Shown here: piece after piece, positions 12,720 through 24,255 of the stretch
How the letters are laid out: each line of letters starts with the position of its first letter
How positions within the stretch are numbered: position 1 is the first letter of the stretch
Origin: Hypholoma sublateritium FD-334 SS-4
Lineage: Eukaryota > Basidiomycota > Agaricomycetes > Agaricales > Strophariaceae
NCBI GenBank assembly: GCA_000827495.1
Contig: KN817554.1
Location: forward strand, 237,758 to 301,757
DNA: 64,000 bases
Direction: 5' to 3'
Program-made: the position numbers and the translations under genes
Notes under the pieces: generated by a model
What the model was told of the DNA's origin: nothing
The model's database searches: none
What the model saw: the letters and a program-made list of their open reading frames with translations, nothing else

Positions 12720-13544
12720 ATTTGACATCGGCGCTCGCGATCTACCACAATTAATAGGCCTGCCTGATCGGGTTCACGCCTCACAGGTAGCTTCGCTGAA
12801 CGCTCAAGTGTATACGTACAGTGCTTAGACGTATTTTACTAAAATGTAATTAGTAGTGTAACAACTTCCGATCCCAATGGCATGTTCCATGCAAGTCGAC
12901 TGTCTGCGTCAACGGCCACTATCGGAAAACATTGGTGAGGCACAGCAGTGACCATATCCGGTCATGCCACAGCTTGTAGAACAGCGAAGGTTCGACGTGC
13001 AGCACAGTGCCAGTCATACAATATTGTTCTTGTTCTGAAAGGAACACTGACGTCTTACTACGTACAACTGTTACGTCATGGTCAAGTCTCGACAGAGAGA
13101 ACTAGCCGCCGTGTTCTCTACAGTGTCTACACCATTTATTTCAGATTTACTTGCTTTCTTCACTTTATCGACGGCACGCAAGCGGCGGGCGTTGTAACGG
13201 GCCGAGATTTTGATCCGTCTCAACTCGGGCAATTTTGACACGCTCAAGTTCAACTTTCCCCAACTTTCCCCGCTTATTCCTTTGTTTATCCATGCATTGC
13301 GTCCAAGCCTCACTGGCAAGCTGTGATGTATTCTACACCGAATTCCTTGCGAATTCCCTGCCTACTCCAGGACTACATACCAAAACAGCATCATCAATCT
13401 AGTAACGCCGCTGCCTCCGACTCGTCTTTGTAGATTGGACGATTCCACTATTTTAGCCCAACTTTATCGTACCATCCGACTCCATGATGTGATCGTCGGT
13501 TGATCACTACTATACAGGTGAGGGCAGCGAACTTGATTTAAAGG
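12720..13544. other. Intergenic, MFS permease to FUSC gene
   Basis: 825 bp with no recognisable gene. An open frame at 12948-13238 has no family resemblance. It should contain the promoter of the following gene. Confidence 0.4.
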
Positions 13545-16500
13545 ATGTCGACAAAGGGATGCATACTTTCTTCATCGCAAGTTATGGTCCCTTCGCTAGT
13601 GGTGATGATCTGGCTCGGGCTGCGTCGAAGGCTTTCATATCCGCATATCCTCAAAAGATGGCTGCGTGCAATTATTACCTTGGTCATCATGCTAGTTTTT
13701 ATAACCAATCCCGCAATGTCGAAGATTATTGGTCAAGCTGACATCTACGCTGGGTGGGTCTTCCTTATACCATGATAATATTATAAACTAGCTGCTCATC
13801 GTCAAAATACCAGGGCCCTCGCTGTGGCATTACCGCCGTTTCTTCCATTCTCTGCCCATTTATTTTTGGTTTCCATGCTTTTCTTCTGTGAGAATTTTCT
13901 ACTCTCGTCAAGTGTGGTTAACATGACCATGAATAGGGCTGCTATTTTCTTGGGGATGGCTATGTGTAACCACTGCTTTGGCATTCGCCGTTCGGAATAA
14001 AGCTCTTCTGCAGGAGAATATCCAGTTGGCGAAAGCTGTGTATGTTACTCAAACAGTTTCCCTCGGAGTCTTTTTTATCTGCTTACATTCCCTAAAGACT
14101 TCCTGGCGTACCTCTGACGAAGGTAGAATCGACCCTTGCCTTCACAGGAATCTTTCTCGATACAAGGTCTCTTACACTCTTGAAGTTTAATGATCTCATA
14201 ACTTCTAACATTTCCTCTAGGTCGTCTTCTGTATTTGGCGCAAGTTTTTTCATAGCTTGCTTGATGTTCGCAATCTGCCTAGGATATGCGCCTCATTTGT
14301 CATTTGCTTTGTTTTTCGGGCTCACACTCCTGGTCGCAGTATTTAGCGTTAACCCCGGTGTGTATGTTTCCAGTTCTAAAAACCATGGAGCTAAATATTG
14401 TGGCTTTACAGTGCTTGCTTTTCCCTCATACCATCCTGCAAGTAGTTTCGTGATTTCAACTGGAATCTATGCAGCTATCTCTATTGCTACGTTGGTGTTC
14501 GTATTTCCACAAAGCTTCAATCACATCTGGCTGTGGGTATCACATCAAATTCACCGAAACAATCACTGAGCATTGTTTACAGTGTGCGCGTTCGAGTGGA
14601 AGTTTTGCTCGTGAGTTGCGACTTTCTATTCCAAACTGATAACTCGATTCTTCATCCACAATTAGCCTGTCATCGAATTTTTGCAAGTCGGCACTCAAAC
14701 TCAGTCACTTAGCAAAATTCTCTCGGCCATACAGGTTTATGAAATGGAGAAGACGTTGTTTGACGGAGAGTTTTCCGTCCACAGGTTGACCCCGTTGGAA
14801 TTGACGGCTGTTTATAAACACTTCAAACAACTTGCATACGCAGCTAAGTTCGTACCCATTATCTCTTGGAATTGATTCAAATTTCGTTAAGTATCTGTTT
14901 TCTCAGGGCCCTCGAAACCTGTCAGCGTCGCATTGACAAGCCGAAGTCAGAATTCCAAGGTCCGACTGAAAGTAGCACCGGGATCAGTGATCGGGCCCTT
15001 CAACTATGCGATAACTTGAGGCTGGCTTGCCAAGTTTCGCTGCTAGATATAGAGGAATGGGTTCGCGAGTGCAATCAGGATTCATGGTCCGATGTGTTCT
15101 TTCGTGTCGACAAAGACAGGGCCCATCATCGTCTTCTTCGACTACAGATTTCGAGCTCGAACCTCAACAAAGCCAAAACAGGGTTTGAGGAAGACGAGCT
15201 TCGCCGCATCATCTCCCTCATCCAATGCACGGACTCTACCTTGAACGAGGGAGAACCAAATACTGTTCAAACTGCAGCTAGCGAGTAAGCCTTGAAAATG
15301 TACAGTCATTCGAGATGATCTCATGCGAACTCCAGGGAAAGAACTTTCATCTTGGTTTTTCTCGATTCCGCACTTCTCCTCATGAACAGTATAAATGATT
15401 TACTCTCCGTGTTGATCACAATTGAAGACAGGGAGCCGAAACCGGCCCCTCATATGCCTCCGAATCTTGTTTCTCTTTTTGGATGGCGAAGGAGAGGAAG
15501 CCTGGTGTCTCCTAGTCAGACCGCTTCCCGTGATCTAGATACACCTGCGGAAGGCTCAAAACCAACCCACTCCTCGAGTGAACCGAAGGCCGAAATCAGT
15601 TCTTATGACGTTACAGTCATGGCGACACCACCTATATCTCCTTCCCGGCTTGTCAACGGAGGGCCAGTTAGACAGCGTGCACGAATCCTTACTCGGATAT
15701 CATCACCTTTGACGGCATATGCACTCCGCATGGCTCTCTTGAGTGTCGGTCTTTATTCTATTGGGCTCTGCAAGTCCGTAGTAGAGTTTTATTTCACGTA
15801 TAGCGGCCTTGTCGTCATCATATTGGCACAGGTATTTGCGTCTCTTTCTCTTGTGAATTTTTGATGAAATCGATAACCGTGCAGTCCTACATCAATGTTT
15901 ATGCTGGAGATCAGGTTTGTTGTGAATCATTTCGCCGCTTATAATGTCTAACGATTTCAACTACAGATATACTTCTTCCTCATCCGATTTTCGGCAACAG
16001 CACTTGCGTTGTTATGTCAGTTATTTCGTCGATTATTCCATATTTTAGCTAATCCTTGATCCACTTCAGGTACTCTTCTCTCTTGGTTCATTATAGCCGG
16101 CAAAGGCACCAGCAGCCCATATGCGTTTGTCGCCATGACCGTGTGTTGAATTCCTCTGCTCTTCTATGATGGGGGAAACATCTTATTATTTGCTTATTAT
16201 TCGTCCTGTAGACTATCATGTGTCTGCCCTCGCTGTTGCTTAGTGTTTCTTCTCAGAAGATGTCCCACCTTCTTTTCGGAGTTTTGTTTTCAACTACACT
16301 CGTGTCCAGTGAGTTAGCACTCAGTTCTCGGCCAACAACTTTGCGACGTGTTGATCACCTTATTTAGCGATGTCATTGATCTACAGCCAAGTCAAAACAA
16401 GTCCCTTGCCGCCAATGATGGTTGCCTTTAATAATGTATGGATTCGAGCGTGAGTCTCTTTTATCATAAAATATTCCTATACTCAAACTCTACCTATCGC

Positions 16501-17745
16501 TGCGGCATTGGGATACTCGTCTTCGTTAGTCTACTCGATATCATCGGATTTATTGCTTCGGTGCGTAGGAAATTCCGTGCAGAATCTCCTGAGACTGAAA
16601 TGCTCCGATCTGACTAGGCAATCATGATGATGATTCCATTCCCTGTCACTTCGCGCAGAGGATTCAACGATAAGTTCGTAGAAGCATTGTCTGAAATAAA
16701 CGAGTTCCTTCACGTCCATTGGATGGACGAGATGGCGTCAATTTCAACTGCATTTACCTACTACGAAGATGGGAAGGACCTACGATCAATAAGGGTAACT
16801 TTGCCATATTTTGGACGGAAATATTTGACGCGCTGATATACACCCCTAGGACAAGCAGAAAAAGCTAGATCAACTTTTGGCGTCGATGAAATTTGACCCT
16901 TGCATCAGGTGCGACCTCTGATTTACCACGATAGTATACAGGGAAGGAATATCTGTATGCTTATTCACAATCTCGATCAGAACACTTCCACAATCTGTCT
17001 ATAAGACAAACCTTCTCTCTCAGTAAGATATCAATGTCTGTTACTGCATGTTTATAATCAGTAGCCATTCATTTACTAGAAAGAAATTGATAATATCCGC
17101 TGCTGGGTATATCGGGGCTCTGAGAAGATTGGAACCTTCACTTCGGCGAAATCTTTCGTCAACGGTGAGAAACATTGCCTATTGACATGCATCTGAGGCG
17201 AACTGATTTTCATTTTTCTCCCTTGCCATGTTGAATGTAGGTACTATGTCTCCAACAAAATATGGTTAGTCTGGCGAGTTCCTGGTTTCACATGCCGAAA
17301 TCATTGATCCACATACTGTAATTTTTAGCTCGAAAAACTGCAACATTATATTGTACAAATAATAGAAGGGCAAAGCGAAACGCACCCTCACCGTAAACTC
17401 CAGGATGAAATTGATGCATCAGAAGATCTGGAGTTATACGCAGCTTCTGGAATCTTGGACATGATTATTCAGGTATTTAACCCCTCCGGCGGCGTAGAAC
17501 AACTGCCTGACTGATCTTACGAACAGGATAAACATTTACTTGCGTTGGCTTCGGGTAAATTTAGCAGTTTCATAACACTTACGTTGGCTTATCACTGATA
17601 TACCGAACTATGTTACAGCTAAAATCAATTTTCTAGATATGGTGGAGGTACGCCCACGAATCCGTTTTTCAGCAACGATGCATTAAATTACATTCACTTC
17701 TAGGCTGTTGACCAAATGCGGCCGCTTGTTGCCAGACGCAACTAA
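13545..17745 (+). CDS. FUSC/ArAE_2 family membrane protein (fungal DUF2421-type putative transporter)
   Basis: Belongs to the large fungal family with an N-terminal six-helix module (putative ER transporter 6TM), a cytosolic stretch, a second FUSC-like membrane module and an ArAE_2 tail; the transported substrates are unknown. The first exon gives HILKRWLRAIITLVIMLVFI. Across introns it reads QADIYAGALAVALPPFLPF, then FSWGWLCVTTALAFAVRNKA, classic for the N-module. The middle part (about 14680-15290) is soluble: LTPLELTAVYKHFKQLAYAA, then LRLACQVSLLDIEEWVREC. The second membrane module starts at LRMALLSVGLYSIGLCKSVV and continues through many short exons (SYINVYAGDQIYFFLIRFSA, IYSQVKTSPLPPMMVAFNNV). 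It ends DMVEAVDQMRPLVARRN, stop at 17745. Fifteen or more introns. The exact start is uncertain: an extra intron in the first exon or upstream exons are possible. Confidence 0.8.
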
Positions 17746-18239
17746 ATAAGAAGCGCGTAGATCCGTAGACTGAATATAACCTGACCATCGATAACAGACC
17801 TTAGAAACCTTGTCGAATTTATTTGAATCTGTCTATCTGTACACATGATTGTCAGTACTAGACGAACTTGGCCATTACCGTGGGTTCATCGATTCATCAT
17901 CATGCGATCGTTGAGTTTGAAGCTTTTGAATTGGCGCGTACGTGATAGCAAGTACATACCTCTAATATCTTGGTGAAGCCTGGGTGAAGCCTGGTCTCCT
18001 TGGGCATCCTGCCGCTCATTAATTCAGTGAGAATTATTTGACTAGCGTTGACCGTTGCCGGTGAGGCCCTTTGTCATTGTAAGTACCGGATGAAGGTCTA
18101 CGAAGTTGGGCAGACTCTTCTCCGCCAACGTACTTGCCAGCACGTGTCAAGTCTATCATACATAGGCGGTATTCAATAAGTACATATTCTGTACATACAA
18201 ATGGTATATAATCAATAAATATCAATGGGCCGGAATCCG
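17746..18239. other. Convergent intergenic region
   Basis: 494 bp between the stops of the FUSC gene and the 7TM gene. A short tandem GGTGAAGCCT motif is duplicated near 17973-17994. Nothing else recognised. Confidence 0.4.
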
Positions 18240-19625
18240 TCACAGTACCCTCTGACCATGTGCCTTTTCCACGTCTACAAAGCTGCCCTTTCTGTTCAGT
18301 CCCTCAGCGTAGTTCAATGAATCGTCGCTGCACGATGTCCGCACCGACACTTTCGTGAGGGGGACTTCAGGGCACACCGTCGGGTCCGAGGCCGCGCTGT
18401 CCGTGCCGCCATAGCGGGAGTACGCGTGGCCGTGCGCAGAGCCTGCAGTTCCTGCAGTGCGCGATCCCGCCAACAGACCACCCGGCGCGGAGAGGTTGAT
18501 GACCGGCGGCATCGCAACGTCCGGCACGCCGCCCATCCGCATGTTGCGGTACACGCGGCACGAAAGGACGTTCACGAGCACCAGGTGGCACACGAGGAAC
18601 ATGACGCTGATCGGCGCCTCGAACACATACACGCACGCGACGATGAATGGGTTCGTCACGATCACGACCCTGTTACAAAAGAAAGTGTGAGCGCCGCGCG
18701 CGGCGGGTAAAGGGTGGATATCTTACATGAAGTAGAGCTGGCTGTCCTTGAGCAGGGCGCGTGAGACGAGGGGGAGGGTCTTCCCAAATGTGAGCAGGGT
18801 GGTGAGCTTGGTGCCGCGCGGGGCGTCGGTGGGAACGAACATGGCGAAGATCTTGTATGCGATGGCGGCGTAGACCATCGTGTCGTTCACCATGAGGATT
18901 ACGGTGGTTGGCCCCAGGAGATCCCCATGCATGGACTCGCCGCAATATTGGGTCGTCGCAATGTGCACGGCAGTGAACGTGAACGGGATCGTCAAAAGCA
19001 TGCCGACGACACTGAGCCACAGGATCCCGTATGCCACGATGATGATCTTGCTTTTATTGTACACAGCACATACACGGACGTAGAACATCGCGGTGGTTGC
19101 CGACACGAAGACGACCAGTAGAGCGTTGATCGCGTCGTACATCTTGGCGCAGTCTGCGACAGGTAGGGCTGGAGAATGTTTAGTATGACTGATAATGAAG
19201 CGAAATCCGGCATAACAAACTTACTCAACAGTACTGCCCTACAGAGCATATACGCCAATAGAGTAATTCTAACGTCGCAGGACAGATTAGAGATGTATTA
19301 TAGGAATAAACAAAGGTTGCTCATACCGAGTGATGAAGTATATGGCTACGGGGAACTTGAAGGTTTTACGGAAAAGGAGGTCAAAGTCTCCCTTGAGATT
19401 GTCGATGACATCCCAGAGTATGACCTACATATCGACAACTTCAGTGAGTTATTTGAACAGAAAAACTAACTGGACAATATGATGACTTACCGCCAAGCAT
19501 CCTATGTGGATGTAAGTGGTGACGCTAATCTGATAGGCTAATTCTGGAGGAAAGAAAATCAGAGGAGTAGACTCAAACACGGGAGTAGGAAGGGTAGCGT
19601 TGTTGGCGTCGGTGGTAAGAAACAT
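18240..19625 (-). CDS. Seven-transmembrane protein of the basidiomycete DUF6533 type
   Basis: A membrane protein of a family greatly expanded in Agaricomycetes; role unknown, GPCR-like topology. The ATG at 19625 starts MFLTTDANNATLPTPVFEST. After QISVTTYIHIGCLAV an intron is removed and the reading gives WDVIDNLKGDFDLLFRKTFK, FPVAIYFITR. This hydrophobic helix followed by xxWDxxxxLxxDxxLLF and PxxxYFxxR is the family hallmark. Further helices: MYDAINALLVVFVSATTAMF, IIIVAYGILWLSVVGMLLTI, TTVILMVNDTMVYAAIAYKI, then VIVTNPFIVACVYVFEAPIS. The cytosolic tail begins NVLSCRVYRNMRMGG and is Ser/Gly/Thr-rich, ending at 18240. The N-xx-T sequon near residue 9 suits an outside N-terminus. Three to five introns. 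It is not a STE3 pheromone receptor by sequence. Confidence 0.8.
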
Positions 19626-21549
19626 TGCGGTAGAGGGCTCGACTGTTCTCAGACATAGTCTGCATTGCATGAAATATATATGTACGCGGGTCGCTCTATT
19701 CATATCCAGACTTCCATAGAAATTGACATCAATGTGCAAGGTGTGCCTTGGACAGTTCGTCCCGAGATAAATTTGAGAACGGACAACAAAGCGGGGACTC
19801 GAGCAGGGCAATCTTATGATGTTGATGAATCATGAATGAGCTCACCAGAGCTGAGGAGTTTGCATCAGCACAGCTTAAGGCTTGCGAACACCGCAAACGA
19901 AGCCGGGATCGCGACACCAGAATGGGAAGGCGCTTAAACAAGGGACTACGTCAATAAATATACTATTTTCGTCCTGTAGATTAAATCAAAATCGACGTAC
20001 ATTGAGGTTTTGAAACGCGAAAGCGCTGTGAATCTATCTGGGGTCAATCAATATTATATTATTATCAGCATTACGTTCAAGGGCTGACTGAAAATAAAAG
20101 GCTGCTACCCACTTTTCATCTTTGTTGAGGATAATCAGTGCTCCAAAAATAAGCAGTACCTGTGTTCGTAGTTTTCTTCCTACACCCAAACATAAAATTA
20201 GTCAACTGCTGTGTACTGCATGATCGGTGTCATTGACTTTCGACTTTCCGGATTTTAAGCAACGAAGGGACGTAGGTTGTCCTGCAAAATTTACTGATGA
20301 TGATGATGGCTGCGAACGCGGCCTCAGCTATACCCCGTTCGGTAGACGGGCTATCTCATACGAGAGAGATGACGATACGAGTTTGAGGTTGATGCGCACT
20401 TCGATCATTAAAAAAAGTCAAGGGAACGACTGCGGGCTTCAAAGAGGGATCGCCAACAAAATAGGCCGTTTGAATGTGGTTATCGCGATGCTCGTGCCTG
20501 CATCCTGGCCCGAAAGACTGTAGAGTAGAAGTGCGGGAGATTCTGTCGTGATTGGGTCGCATATATGCCCCCAGATCACACACCAAAGACGAAGCCCAAG
20601 TAAAACCCGGGAAGAGAAGTTCGATACTCCTTGGTGCAAGGGCCGGTTAGAACTCCTTGTTTCCAAAAGCAATCCCTAATCCCCTAGTTGAGTTTTCTAA
20701 GAGATTATCCGTCATCACAGAAAGATCGAAATATGATATTTCCCGACTTGTCCAAACCCGGAATTGCCGTCCTGAGAGTTTCGACGAGCTAAAGTTGCAG
20801 ACTGTGAGAGAGAGCCAGGGACGGTCAATACATCCTGCACCTTGGCCAACTTTCTGAATGTAACCCATCATGATAGCGGCAGTTCGCGTTTATCAAGACT
20901 GCGGTGAGAAGACGATGACGGAACAGAGGCGAGGCGAGGCGATGCGTATAATGATAGCAGCCGACGAGTTTTCTGTTGAATTTTTCCATTCCGCCTCTCC
21001 TCGGAGTATGAAATATTGTGCTATCCCACTGCTTCGTGTCTGTGTCGCGGATGACTGGACCCATTTCAATTTTCTTCACCGTCACCAGTGAGCCATCGAT
21101 CAGATCAACGATGCAATGAGCAGGAGTACAGGTTCAGAGATGGCACTCCACTGGTTCGAGAGATGGGTGGAATATTGGAGCCATGTCGTCTAAGGGTGGC
21201 ATAAGTGAACGCTGAAGATATTGAGAGCGCAAAGGCAGCGCGGTGACCGAATGCTCAGTGCGCCGCGGAAACACATTAGTCACATGACTGATCCGGACTT
21301 GCCTGAAGTTTCCGAGGTTACTTGTTAGTAGGCGCCTGTGCAAGATGTTCAGCATCCGCGATAAAATGAATAAACCACTAAAGTTCCTCCCATCTACCAC
21401 TAGCAACTAGGCAGTGGTAAACACTCACGACGCGCCTAACAGAAAAGCGGTGGGAGGCCCCGATCTCGGAGTCGTTGGAACCATATTTGGCATTAATGAT
21501 CAGGTTATGACGTCACTACTATGCAACTCTAACAAAACGAAGGCAACTC
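19626..21549. other. Long intergenic region
   Basis: 1.92 kb between the divergent 7TM and monooxygenase genes. Open frames on both strands (for example 20227-20523 plus, 20825-21085 minus) are short and show no motifs. No tRNA, repeat or transposon end recognised. Confidence 0.4.
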
Positions 21550-24046
21550 ATGAATATTCTGCAGAAGGCCCCCGCGCGTAAAACACGCAGTTACATGCAC
21601 ATCTCTAGCGCCATTCAGAATATAGCGTCAGATTATCTTTCCACCTCCGCGAAATCTCTGCGGACAGGCGCGATATGGACGCTCATAAATCCCCTGCGAC
21701 TCGCAGCATGCATCTGGAGCATCTGGTATGTCCTGGTGCAAGTAGCTATCATTTACCTATTTAAACCCCCACCGGTACGTTATTTCACTTTTATCTTCGT
21801 AATCCTCCCAATTTCATGAACGTAGCCGCCTCCCAACTCGTCAAAAGAACTCAGTAATCCTCGTGGCAGGATCGCAGTAATCGGAGCTGGAGTGACTGGC
21901 GTTAGCTCAGCTGCGTATGCGACAATTTGCCTCGCCATTACACGGACTTACTGTTACTTTTCAGACATGCGATCGCACACGGCTTCGAGGTAGTCATATT
22001 CGAGCAGACTTCGGAGTCGAAGCTAGGCGGGATCTGGGCGAACGTGAACGCGACGTCCGGCCTGCAGCTCAACTCCCTTCTGTACCGCTTCCACCCCGCA
22101 GTCATGTGGACGCGCGCGTTCCCGCTACGCGACGAGGTACTCGGAGGTAGGCGCGCGGTCATTCTACGATTCAATACGCGCAGCTCACGTCGCGAATGCA
22201 ACTAGAGATCAAGCGCGTGTGGGAGGAGTACCACCTCGAAGGTCGGACGCGCTTCGATGTGCGTTCAGTAATATTCTTTTACAACTGTTCGATCTGATGA
22301 GCGCTATCCAAGACCAAAGTAACGTCTGTGCGGAAAGCTGCTGCGACTGAACGCGGGGACGACCCTGACCGCTCGCGCTGGGTCATCAATGACGACACAG
22401 AAAATGTATACGATGCCGTCATTGTGTCAATCGGAACATGTGGAGATCCCAACTGGATCAAGCTCCCTGGAATGCCTGAACGCGAAGAGGATAAACCCAA
22501 GGACATCGAGAGCGCAGCCGACGCTCCTGAAACGCCGTCGGAGGACGCCCCGACACCCGGGACGCAGCCGCACAGCAAGGAAGAATACGGCGGCATCATA
22601 CTACACTCATCGCAGCTCGACTCGCCCGAATTCAACCTAAAAGGCGGCGAGCGCGTCGTGGTAATAGGCAGCGGAGCGAGCGGTGTAGAAGCCGTGGAGA
22701 CGGTCCTGCAGAAATTCGGCAGTGTGCGCGATTTGCAAGACGGGGAAGAGCAAAAGAGGGGCGTTGAGGTGTTTCTTATAGCGCGTAACGATAAATGGAT
22801 TATACCTCGGAACACCGTCATCGACACTGCGATTGCTGGGCAGCCGTTTGGAAGGGAGATGCCGCTCAGGTATGTCTCTTGCACGCTTGTTCCGCGCACG
22901 AGTCAGGCTGATTGCATTACTGCAAGCTTTATCTGGGAAGGCTTCCTCAGGTATTGGCAGTATTCTGGTGTCGAAGAGCTCGTCCCAGCTAATACAGGTA
23001 TCTACGAGGGAACACCGGTACGCGTCACCCATTTTCCTGGCTCCAAACCAATTAACCAATCATACCTACCCAAATGCAGGTCGTCAACGATGTATTCCTC
23101 GACCACGTTAAGAACGGACGCTGCCGCTATATCCGCGGACAGCCCTCCCGACTCACCAAGTCCGGCGTCCTGGTCGAGGCACGCAAGAGCAAACCGGAAG
23201 GCTCCGGGAAGAACAAGAACAAGAAAAAGAAAAAGGCCCGCAAGGCATCCGGCGCTGCAGTTGAGGATATCGCAGGGGGGGACGAGCGCATAATCGAGGC
23301 GGATGTTATCGTGCTCGCGACGGGGTACAAGAAGCCCTCGATGGATTTCCTGCCGAAGGATTTGTTCCCGGAGGGGTATGAGGTGGGTGTGGCCTACTTG
23401 CTGCATATGTGTCTGTTGGGGTGGCACTGCTGATACTGCTACCTTAGCGCCCGGATTTGTATCTCCAGAATTTCTCGACGGAAGATTGGTCGATACTGAT
23501 GACGAACTCGGCATATATGAATGCGATTGGGACAGTGTATGAACCTTTTATTTTTATTTTACAAATTACTCACCTTGACCTCCTCGACAGTGGACATTTG
23601 TAAGTAATTTATCTATTTCACGTTGAACCAATCCTCATGTTGATCTGCCAGCCATATCGGGATATGTACGCCACTCTATATAATCTTCCATGGAATTACC
23701 AGCTAATTGAATACACCGCCGCAGACACCCGCATTCTGCTCACGCTTCTGCTCGACAAGACCGCGCGTCCCACGCCTAAAGACATGAAGCTATGGGTCGA
23801 CGTCCTGCGCTTTATCAAGCGCGGCGCGACAGGCGGCGCACTAGGCTTCTTCACGTACATGGAATTGAGTACGTCTGTCTTCCTACCGGCGCCTAAAATT
23901 CGGGGGATGTTATTTGAATACTGATCAATGGCGTGGTTTGAACTTGTGCAGCAATTTGGCTTCTGCTTTTCCATATCTTACGACCCGACAGGATACGGTG
24001 GTTGTTCTTTATCATGAATGGTTGGGGAGTGTATGCGCGAGAGTAA
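21550..24046 (+). CDS. Flavin-containing monooxygenase-like FAD/NADPH oxidoreductase
   Basis: Class B flavoprotein monooxygenases hydroxylate or oxygenate organic substrates with FAD, NADPH and O2. From the ATG at 21550 there is a hydrophobic segment LAACIWSIWYVLVQVAIIYL (about residues 58-77), suggesting membrane anchoring. The FAD Rossmann motif follows: IAVIGAGVTGVSSAA. Across an intron comes HAIAHGFEVVIFEQTSES. Then WTRAFPLRDEVL, VSIGTCGDPNWIKLPGMPE, an FMO-like identifying block YGGIILHSSQLDSPEF, and the NADPH Rossmann motif RVVVIGSGASGVEAVETVL. The C-terminal part has IEADVIVLATGYKKPSMDFL, NFSTEDWSILMTNSAYMNAI, and DMKLWVDVLRFIKRGATGGA. It ends NGWGVYARE, stop at 24046. A lysine-rich insert (KNKNKKKKKARKAS) precedes the ATGYK motif. 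About eight introns. The substrate is unknown. Confidence 0.88.
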
Positions 24047-24255
24047 GCGCATAAGTACTTTGACGGGGTATTAACTAGTTCAAGTCGCGATATACTTCAC
24101 CTTCGTCCGCTCAAGTGTGAAGCAGAAATCTTACGTTGAGTTCGCGGTGACGTATTCGCGTCGAGGCGGCATGTTTCGCGGGAATGATTTGAGGACGCGG
24201 AGAGCCTCACGCGAGTTGTTCGTGGTGGCAGCCTGTCAATGAGAAAGCGCACGGC

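Noticed and set aside
18240..19625. Pheromone receptor (STE3) at a mating-type locus
   Set aside because: The 7TM gene has the FVWD-type N-terminus, not STE3 features, and no CaaX-ending pheromone precursor was found nearby.
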